Of a DNA stretch of 12,866 nt, positions 7,532 to 12,866 are shown in pieces. This DNA is from an uncultured Bacteroides sp. Lineage in GTDB: Bacteria > Bacteroidota > Bacteroidia > Bacteroidales > Bacteroidaceae. Numbering within the stretch: position 1 is the first letter of the stretch; the number at the start of each line of letters is the position of its first letter. The DNA lies in assembly GCA_900766195.1 (NCBI GenBank), contig CAAFUN010000167.1, positions 1 through 12,866 of the forward strand, written 5' to 3'. A program made the position numbers and the translations under genes. The notes under the pieces are model-generated. The model searched no databases, was not told where the DNA came from, and worked only from the letters and a program-made list of their open reading frames with translations.

Positions 7532-9376
7532 ATGTGTGGCATTGTAGGCTATATTGGTCAAAAAGAAGCTTACCCCATTCTTATCAAAGGTCTGAAACGA
7601 TTAGAGTATCGTGGATATGATAGTGCAGGGGTAGCATTAATAAATAGTGACCGACAATTGAATGTGTATAAGACGAAAGGAAAGGTGTCAGATCTAGAAG
7701 CTTTCGTTGCTCAAAAAAATATTTCGGGTAATATTGGTATTGCCCATACGCGGTGGGCTACCCATGGAGAACCCAGTCCCGCAAACGCTCATCCTCATTA
7801 CTCTTCTTCCGAAAGACTTGCTCTTATTCATAATGGTATTATTGAAAACTATGCAGTTCTTAAGGATAAACTCCAGGCAAAAGGCTATATATTTAAAAGT
7901 AGTACGGACACAGAAGTGTTGGTACAACTCATAGAATATATTCAGGTAAGTAATCATATCGACTTGCTGACCGCTGTTCAATTGGCTTTGGGTGAAGTGG
8001 TGGGAGCGTATGCCATCGCTATATTGGATAAAGATAATCCTGATGAGATTATTGCGGCACGCAAAAGTAGCCCGTTAGTAGTTGGAATTGGTAAGGATGA
8101 GTATTTCCTGGCTTCGGATGCCACACCTATTGTAGAGTATACTGACAAGGTGGTTTATCTGGAAGATGAGGAAATAGCCGTGATCAAGCGTGGCGAAAAA
8201 CTAAAAGTGGTAAATCTGCATAATGTGGAATGTCCGCATGAAGTGAAAACCGTTGCTCTCAACATAGGGCAATTGGAAAAAGGAGGTTATCCCCACTTTA
8301 TGTTAAAAGAGATATTCGAACAGCCCGACTGTATTCATGACTGTATGCGTGGGCGTATTAATGTAGAAGCTACTAATGTTGTTCTTTCTGCTGTTATTGA
8401 CTACAAAGAACGGTTGTTGGCTGCAAAACGATTCATTATTGTGGCTTGCGGAACTTCTTGGCACGCTGGTTTGATAGGCAAGCATCTTATTGAAAGCTTG
8501 TGTCGTATTCCGGTAGAAGTGGAATATGCTTCCGAATTTCGTTACCGTGATCCTGTGATAGACAGCAATGATGTAGTGATTGCTATTTCCCAAAGTGGCG
8601 AAACAGCAGACACATTGGCTGCGATAGAATTAGCTAAAAGTCGCGGTGCCTTTATATATGGTATATGTAATGCCATTGGTTCGTCTATACCGAGAGCTAC
8701 GCACACGGGTTCATATATTCATGTGGGTCCCGAAATTGGTGTTGCTTCTACAAAGGCGTTTACCGGACAGGTAACCGTACTTACCATGCTTGCATTAACG
8801 CTTGCCAAAGAGAAAAAGACTATTGATAATGATAAGTTCCTGAGTATTGTACATGAACTGAGTACCATTCCTGATAAAATGAAGGAGGTTTTGGAGCAGA
8901 ATAAATGTATTGCCGAACTTTCAAAGATGTTCACCTATGCTCATAACTTTATTTATTTAGGACGTGGTTATAGCTATCCGGTAGCATTGGAAGGTGCTTT
9001 AAAATTAAAAGAAATATCATACATACATGCTGAAGGATATCCGGCAGCCGAAATGAAACATGGACCTATTGCACTGGTTGATGCCGAGATGCCTGTGGTA
9101 GTTATTGCCACACATAACGGGCTGTATGAGAAGGTATTGAGTAATATTCAAGAGATTAAGGCACGTAAGGGTAAGGTGATAGCCTTAGTGACAAAAGGAG
9201 ATACGATTATCAGTAAAATTGCAGATATGTGCATTGAATTGCCTGAAACGATAGAGTGCCTTGATCCGCTGATTGCAACAGTACCATTGCAGTTGTTGGC
9301 TTATCATATTGCAGTATGTAAAGGGATGAATGTGGATCAACCTCGAAATTTGGCGAAATCTGTCACAGTGGAATAG
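7532..9376 (+). CDS. glmS: Glutamine:fructose-6-phosphate aminotransferase (glucosamine-6-phosphate synthase)
   Basis: The 614-residue protein matches GlmS (609 in E. coli). It makes glucosamine-6-phosphate from fructose-6-phosphate and glutamine, the entry step to UDP-GlcNAc for peptidoglycan and lipopolysaccharide. The start chosen is MCGIVGYIG at 7532, so that Cys2 becomes the N-terminal nucleophile. An in-frame ATG at 7493 would add 13 residues, block the nucleophile and overlap the promoter. Glutaminase residues: EYRGYDSAG (25-33), Arg74 in HTRWATHG, Asn101-Gly102 in HNGIIEN, Asp126. Sugar isomerase (SIS) domain 1 includes ACGTSWHAG (305-313) and SQSGETADT (353-361). SIS domain 2 includes GRGYSYPVALEGALKLKE (477-494) and EMKHGPIAL (507-515). 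The C-terminus DQPRNLAKSVTVE contains the conserved catalytic Lys609 (E. coli Lys603). All key residues are intact. It is the first gene of the rightward group. Confidence 0.98.
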   Translation: MCGIVGYIGQKEAYPILIKGLKRLEYRGYDSAGVALINSDRQLNVYKTKGKVSDLEAFVAQKNISGNIGIAHTRWATHGEPSPANAHPHYSSSERLALIHNGIIENYAVLKDKLQAKGYIFKSSTDTEVLVQLIEYIQVSNHIDLLTAVQLALGEVVGAYAIAILDKDNPDEIIAARKSSPLVVGIGKDEYFLASDATPIVEYTDKVVYLEDEEIAVIKRGEKLKVVNLHNVECPHEVKTVALNIGQLEKGGYPHFMLKEIFEQPDCIHDCMRGRINVEATNVVLSAVIDYKERLLAAKRFIIVACGTSWHAGLIGKHLIESLCRIPVEVEYASEFRYRDPVIDSNDVVIAISQSGETADTLAAIELAKSRGAFIYGICNAIGSSIPRATHTGSYIHVGPEIGVASTKAFTGQVTVLTMLALTLAKEKKTIDNDKFLSIVHELSTIPDKMKEVLEQNKCIAELSKMFTYAHNFIYLGRGYSYPVALEGALKLKEISYIHAEGYPAAEMKHGPIALVDAEMPVVVIATHNGLYEKVLSNIQEIKARKGKVIALVTKGDTIISKIADMCIELPETIECLDPLIATVPLQLLAYHIAVCKGMNVDQPRNLAKSVTVE

Positions 9377-9406
9377 AAAATAATGTGTCGGTAAATATAA
9401 GTTTTG

Positions 9407-9414
9407 TATCTTTG
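9407..9414 (+). promoter_or_regulatory. Probable promoter -7 box for the PurF-like gene
   Basis: TATCTTTG, identical to the glmS -7 box, lies 31 bases after the glmS stop and 97 bases before the PurF-like start. Transcription from near 9421 would give a leader of about 90 bases that includes the hairpin at 9431-9454. The gene may therefore be transcribed separately from glmS as well as by readthrough. No clear -33 element is visible. Confidence 0.5.
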
Positions 9415-9430
9415 TACCTGCATATCGCAC

Positions 9431-9454
9431 TCTTTTATATCTTGATATAAAAGA
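9431..9454 (+). repeat. Perfect 11-base inverted repeat in the PurF-like gene leader
   Basis: TCTTTTATATC (9431-9441) and GATATAAAAGA (9444-9454) are perfect complements separated by TT. As RNA this folds into an AU-rich hairpin with a tetraloop CUUG closed by ten pairs. It lies about 10 bases after the predicted transcription start and 57 bases before the ATG. The weak T content after it argues against a terminator. It may be an operator overlapping the start of transcription or a 5' stabilising hairpin. Confidence 0.55.
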
Positions 9455-9511
9455 ATTATAACGGCAAAGCGGAATATTGAATGAAGTAATTATCTGTTTT
9501 AATTAATATAA

Positions 9512-11395
9512 ATGGAAGAACTAAAGCACGAATGTGGTGTCGCTATGATACGCTTATTAAAACCATTATCATACTATGAAGAAAAGTATGGGACATGGAT
9601 GTATGGTTTGAATAAGCTATATTTATTGATGGAGAAACAGCATAACCGCGGACAGGAAGGGGCAGGTTTGGCTTGCGTGAAGCTGGAAGCTAATCCGGGT
9701 GAAGAGTACATGTTTCGTGAACGTGCTCTCGGTTCGGGAGCTATTACTGAAATATTCGGTACGATACAAAGCTATTTTAAAGATCTTGCAAAGGGGCAGG
9801 TGCATGACGCAGAATATGCAAAACGCAATCTTCCTTTTGCCGGAGAAGTATATATGGGGCATTTACGCTATTCCACTACTGGAAAATCAGGTATATCTTA
9901 TGTACATCCTTTTTTGCGAAGGAACAATTGGCGTGCTAAGAATTTAGCTCTTTGCGGCAACTTCAATATGACAAATGTGGATGAAATTTTTGCGCGGATT
10001 ACGGCTATAGGTCAGCATCCACGCAAATATGCCGATACTTATATTATGTTGGAGCAACTCGGTCATCGTCTGGACAGGGAGGTGGAACGTTTGTTCAATT
10101 TAGCAGAGGCCGAAGGACTGACAGGAATGAATATTACCAGCTATATTGAGGAAAATATTGATTTGGCTAATGTTCTGCGTACCTCTAGTAAAGAGTGGGA
10201 TGGGGGATATGTAATGTGCGGACTGACCGGTAGCGGTGAGGTATTTGCATTACGTGATCCCTGGGGTATCCGTCCTGCATACTGGTATCAGGATGATGAA
10301 GTTGCGGTACTTGCTTCCGAACGTCCCGTAATACAAACGGCCTTTAATGTTTCTGCTGATTCCATAAAAGAATTACAACCTGGACAATCTCTTCTTATAA
10401 ATAAGTCGGGAAAGCTACGTACAGTGCAGATAAATAAGGTACGCGAAGTACGTCCATGTTCTTTTGAACGGATCTACTTTTCGCGAGGTAGCGATGTAGA
10501 AATCTATAAAGAGCGGAAACTGTTAGGTGAGAAATTAATCCCTAACATCTTGAAAGCTATTAACAACGATATTGATCACACTGTATTTTCATTTATCCCC
10601 AATACGGCCGAAGTTGCTTTTTATGGCATGCTTCAAGGGTTGGATGAATACTTGAATGAGGAAAAGGTACAGCAAATTGCCGATTTGGGTCATGCACCAG
10701 ATCATGAAGAACTAGAGCGTATATTATCTCGCCGTATAAGAAGTGAAAAAGTTGCAATTAAAGATATAAAGCTACGCACTTTTATAGCAGAAGGCAATAG
10801 CAGGAATGATTTGGCTGCTCACGTATATGATATTACTTATGGTAGCCTTGTTTCCGGAGTGGACAATCTGGTGATTATAGATGACAGTATTGTGCGCGGA
10901 ACAACATTGAAACAAAGTATTATCGGTATACTCGATCGGTTAGAGCCCAAGAAGATAGTAATTGTGTCATCCTCTCCCCAGGTTCGTTACCCTGATTATT
11001 ATGGCATAGACATGGCCAGGATGAGTGAGTTTATAGCCTTCAAAGCTGCTATTGAGCTTTTGAAGGAGCGTGATATGAAGGATATCATTGCAGCTGCTTA
11101 CCGCAAATCGAAAGACCAAGTGGGTATACCCAAAGAGCAGATGGTGAACTATGTGAAAGAGATTTATGCGCCTTTTACGGATGAAGAGATATCAGAAAAA
11201 ATGGTTGAACTTCTTACTCCAAAAGGTATTAAAGCAAAAGTGATGATTGTGTATCAGCCATTACAAGGACTACATGAAGCATGCCCTCGTCATAAAGGTG
11301 ATTGGTATTTTAGTGGTGATTACCCCACGCCGGGTGGAGTTAAAATGCTGAATACTGCCTTTATTAATTATATTGAGCAGGTTTATCAATTTTAA
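9512..11395 (+). CDS. Long, divergent PurF-like amidophosphoribosyltransferase
   Basis: This is an Ntn glutaminase joined to a phosphoribosyltransferase domain, as in PurF (glutamine + PRPP to 5-phosphoribosylamine, first purine step). The predicted nucleophile is Cys8 in HECGVAM, implying removal of a seven-residue propeptide. Other glutaminase residues are HNRGQEGAG (44-52), Arg119 in GHLRYSTTG and Asp175. The usual oxyanion pair Asn-Gly appears as Asn150-Phe151. The segment RPCSFERIYFSRG (314-326) and the PRPP-binding loop VIIDDSIVRGTT (454-465) are well conserved. SSSPQVRYPDYYGID (486-500) follows. At 627 residues it exceeds usual PurF (about 470-505), with extra sequence after Cys8, around 380-415 and near the C-terminus. 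Two of the four iron-sulfur cysteines of B. subtilis PurF appear absent. It lies 135 bases after glmS and 229 before carA. Whether it is the cell's main PurF or a paralogue cannot be told here, so no symbol is given. Confidence 0.88.
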   Translation: MEELKHECGVAMIRLLKPLSYYEEKYGTWMYGLNKLYLLMEKQHNRGQEGAGLACVKLEANPGEEYMFRERALGSGAITEIFGTIQSYFKDLAKGQVHDAEYAKRNLPFAGEVYMGHLRYSTTGKSGISYVHPFLRRNNWRAKNLALCGNFNMTNVDEIFARITAIGQHPRKYADTYIMLEQLGHRLDREVERLFNLAEAEGLTGMNITSYIEENIDLANVLRTSSKEWDGGYVMCGLTGSGEVFALRDPWGIRPAYWYQDDEVAVLASERPVIQTAFNVSADSIKELQPGQSLLINKSGKLRTVQINKVREVRPCSFERIYFSRGSDVEIYKERKLLGEKLIPNILKAINNDIDHTVFSFIPNTAEVAFYGMLQGLDEYLNEEKVQQIADLGHAPDHEELERILSRRIRSEKVAIKDIKLRTFIAEGNSRNDLAAHVYDITYGSLVSGVDNLVIIDDSIVRGTTLKQSIIGILDRLEPKKIVIVSSSPQVRYPDYYGIDMARMSEFIAFKAAIELLKERDMKDIIAAAYRKSKDQVGIPKEQMVNYVKEIYAPFTDEEISEKMVELLTPKGIKAKVMIVYQPLQGLHEACPRHKGDWYFSGDYPTPGGVKMLNTAFINYIEQVYQF

Positions 11396-11401
11396 ATGAG
11401 T

Positions 11402-11445
11402 ATGCTAATTATGATACCGATAGTCGATAGTCATAGAATTAGCAT
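11402..11445 (+). repeat. Hairpin just after the PurF-like stop codon
   Basis: ATGCTAATT (11402-11410) pairs with AATTAGCAT (11437-11445). The stem continues with ATGA (11411-11414) and TCAT (11431-11434) past a two-base AG bulge. The loop contains a tandem 7-mer, CGATAGT at 11418-11424 and 11425-11431. It starts six bases after the stop codon, a usual terminator position. However, it is followed by TAAAAAATAT rather than a T-run, so an intrinsic terminator on the plus strand is not well supported. Confidence 0.5.
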
Positions 11446-11462
11446 TAAAAAATATATTGTCG

Positions 11463-11503
11463 TTGCCGTTTGGATTCCTGTTCTGCAGGAGTGTAAACGG
11501 CAA
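11463..11503 (+). repeat. Long stem-loop in the carA upstream region
   Basis: TTGCCGTTT (11463-11471) and AAACGGCAA (11495-11503) form a perfect 9-base outer stem. TCCTG (11476-11480) and CAGGA (11486-11490) form an inner stem around the loop TTCTG. The four bases between the stems can pair partly, with wobbles and one mismatch. The whole element is thus a nearly continuous 41-base hairpin about 120 bases before carA. No T-run follows it. It could be a structured leader or attenuator element for the carA-carB transcript, or an mRNA processing signal. The sequence alone does not decide. Confidence 0.55.
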
Positions 11504-11555
11504 ACGAGTGAAATAAAAACTGTTTATAGAATTATTTAATAGCTACCATTCATGG

Positions 11556-11563
11556 GAATTTTG
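11556..11563 (+). promoter_or_regulatory. Weak candidate -7 box upstream of carA
   Basis: GAATTTTG differs from TAnnTTTG only at the first base and lies 61 bases before carA. It is the best match found in the 229-base gap. Without a -33 element or an exact match this is only a possibility; readthrough from the PurF-like gene is an alternative. Confidence 0.2.
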
Positions 11564-11624
11564 GGTAGAATGAATTGAACCTAATATTTCGGATTCCGGT
11601 GAATAGTAAATGCAAATATGAAGA

Positions 11625-12800
11625 ATGAGAAATGTTACTCTTATCCTTGACGACGGGAGCCGTTTTCACGGAAAGTCGTTTGGTTATGAAAAACCGGTAG
11701 CAGGTGAGGTGGTTTTCAACACAGCCATGACGGGATATCCCGAAAGTCTGACCGACCCCTCATATGCCGGACAGTTGATGACACTTACTTTTCCATTGGT
11801 AGGTAATTACGGAGTGCCTCCTTTTAGCATTGAGCAGAATGGATTGGCAACTTTTATGGAGAGCGAACGCATTCATGCAGAGGCAATTATCGTGAGTGAT
11901 TACAGTGAAAACTATAGTCACTGGAATGCAGTGGAAAGTTTGAGTGAGTGGTTAAAACGCGAGCACGTGCCTGGCATTACAGGCATTGATACGCGCGAGC
12001 TGACAAAGGTACTTCGCGAACACGGTGTGATGATGGGACGTATTGTATTTGATGATGCTGAAGGTGAAACAAAGGAGGAGCCGACGGTAAACAATTACTG
12101 TGATGTCAATTATGTAGACAAGGTGAGTTGCAAGGAAATCATTGTGTACGCAGGAGGTGAGAGTTGTCGTTTCAGTGTTGATGCTTCGCATGTGCAGCTG
12201 AATGCTGATATTGCAAAGTTCAATTCATCTTTACCTGCCACCCATGCTTCTGCAAAAAAAATTGTGTTAGTGGATTGCGGCGTGAAGACAAATATTATCC
12301 GTTGTCTGCTTAAACGTGGTGTTGAAGTGATTCGTGTTCCTTGGGATTATGACTACAATGGCTTGGAGTATGATGGTTTGTTTATCTCTAACGGTCCAGG
12401 TGATCCTGATACTTGTGATGTTGCTGTACAAAACATACGCAAGGCAATGAGAGATGAGAAGTTGCCCATATTCGGTATTTGCATGGGTAATCAATTGCTT
12501 TCAAAAGCAGGAGGAGCAAAGATATATAAATTGAAATACGGTCATCGCAGTCATAACCAGCCTGTTCGGATGGTAGGTACCAACAGGTGCTTTATTACCT
12601 CACAGAACCACGGTTTTGCTGTAGACAATAATACGCTGACTGAAGATTGGGAACCGCTCTTTATCAATATGAATGATGGTTCCAATGAAGGAATCAAACA
12701 TAAGCATAATCCGTGGTTCTCGGCGCAGTTTCATCCTGAAGCATGTGGCGGACCAATGGATACGGAATTTCTGTTTGATGAGTTTGCCAAGCTGCTCTAA
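11625..12800 (+). CDS. carA: Carbamoyl-phosphate synthase small (glutaminase) subunit
   Basis: The 391-residue protein is close to E. coli CarA (382). It hydrolyses glutamine and delivers ammonia to CarB for carbamoyl phosphate, feeding pyrimidine and arginine synthesis. The N-terminal CarA domain includes LILDDGSRFHGKSFG (6-20), EVVFNTAMTGYPESLTDPSY (28-47) and GITGIDTRELTKVLRE (117-132). The class I amidotransferase domain starts near 211, with NGPGDPD (256-262) and nucleophile Cys286 in FGICMGNQLL. The rest of the triad is His370 and Glu372 in QFHPEA. QNHGFAV (327-333) is also present. The common CLGHQ elbow motif appears as CMGNQ; the changed residue (Asn289) is not part of the triad. The start at 11625 gives the standard N-terminus; an ATG at 11618 is out of frame and stops after ten codons. 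carB follows after 33 bases. Confidence 0.97.
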   Translation: MRNVTLILDDGSRFHGKSFGYEKPVAGEVVFNTAMTGYPESLTDPSYAGQLMTLTFPLVGNYGVPPFSIEQNGLATFMESERIHAEAIIVSDYSENYSHWNAVESLSEWLKREHVPGITGIDTRELTKVLREHGVMMGRIVFDDAEGETKEEPTVNNYCDVNYVDKVSCKEIIVYAGGESCRFSVDASHVQLNADIAKFNSSLPATHASAKKIVLVDCGVKTNIIRCLLKRGVEVIRVPWDYDYNGLEYDGLFISNGPGDPDTCDVAVQNIRKAMRDEKLPIFGICMGNQLLSKAGGAKIYKLKYGHRSHNQPVRMVGTNRCFITSQNHGFAVDNNTLTEDWEPLFINMNDGSNEGIKHKHNPWFSAQFHPEACGGPMDTEFLFDEFAKLL

Positions 12801-12833
12801 ACCTTTTATATAATATAATTGAAATCATAAGAA

Positions 12834-12845
12834 ATGAAAGAAGAC
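12834..12845 (+). CDS. carB: Carbamoyl-phosphate synthase large subunit, first four codons only
   Basis: ATG at 12834 starts 33 bases after the carA stop on the same strand, where carB is expected. Only Met-Lys-Glu-Asp (12834-12845) precedes the adapter sequence. The identification rests on position next to carA and on the Lys-rich start typical of CarB, not on any domain. The reading frame continues through the adapter as RSEERRV, which is an artefact and should not be kept as protein sequence. Confidence 0.6.
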
Positions 12846-12866
12846 AGATCGGAAGAGCGTCGTGTA
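12846..12866 (+). other. Illumina TruSeq adapter contamination at the contig end
   Basis: The last 21 bases begin with the Illumina common adapter core AGATCGGAAGAGC and continue GTCGTGTA, the branch seen when read 2 runs through a short insert. This matches established adapter sequence exactly and sits at the extreme end of the sequence. The first one to three bases could by chance also be genomic. The stretch should be masked. Confidence 0.96.

Noticed and set aside
9487..9504. Two TAATTA palindromes just before the PurF-like gene
   Set aside because: They are six-base, purely AT palindromes in AT-rich DNA and are expected by chance.
11402..11503. Intrinsic terminators after the PurF-like gene
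   Set aside because: Both hairpins lack a following T-run on the plus strand, so they are reported as structures, not terminators.
11610..11650. Tiny frames ATG-CAA-ATA-TGA (11610) and a ten-codon frame from 11618 overlapping the carA start, as possible leader peptides
   Set aside because: They are too short, lack a translation signal, and carry no run of arginine or other codons suggesting attenuation. ATG triplets are frequent in this AT-rich DNA.
1..12866. Mobile elements, CRISPR arrays, tRNA or rRNA genes, phage genes
   Set aside because: No transposase, integrase, repeat-spacer pattern or cloverleaf was recognised. The coding content is continuous core metabolism.

Overview
This window looks like a chromosomal piece from a Bacteroides-type member of the Bacteroidales. 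The DNA is moderately AT-rich. Translation starts lack clear Shine-Dalgarno sequences. At least three intergenic regions carry exact matches to the Bacteroidetes -7 promoter box TAnnTTTG. The proteins read like Bacteroides housekeeping enzymes. The genus assignment is inference from these traits, not from a database search.

Layout: two divergent gene groups share one AT-rich control region at about 7155-7531. To the left, on the minus strand, lie gltB (glutamate synthase large subunit), gltD (small subunit) and asnB (glutamine-hydrolysing asparagine synthetase). asnB runs off the left edge, so its C-terminal part is missing. To the right, on the plus strand, lie glmS (glucosamine-6-phosphate synthase), a long and divergent PurF-like amidophosphoribosyltransferase, carA (carbamoyl-phosphate synthase small subunit) and the first four codons of carB. 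The last 21 bases (12846-12866) are not genomic: they match the Illumina TruSeq read-2 adapter, so the right edge is a contaminated contig end.

How the genes work together: five of the six substantial proteins (AsnB, GltB, GlmS, PurF-like, CarA) are glutamine amidotransferases. Four are N-terminal-nucleophile (class II) enzymes and CarA is a class I triad enzyme. The locus spends glutamine amide nitrogen on glutamate, asparagine, amino sugars, phosphoribosylamine (purines) and carbamoyl phosphate (pyrimidines and arginine). GltD supplies the NADPH electrons for GltB. No mobile element, CRISPR array, tRNA or rRNA is visible.

The most interesting points are the PurF-like protein and the RNA structures. 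The PurF-like protein keeps the nucleophile Cys, the Gln-binding Arg and Asp and the PRPP loop. It is about 120-150 residues longer than typical PurF, and Phe replaces the oxyanion-hole Gly that the other three class II enzymes here keep. Strong inverted repeats lie in the leaders of the PurF-like gene and carA. There is no evidence for a wholly new system; this is a core nitrogen-assimilation locus with some unexplained regulatory structure.
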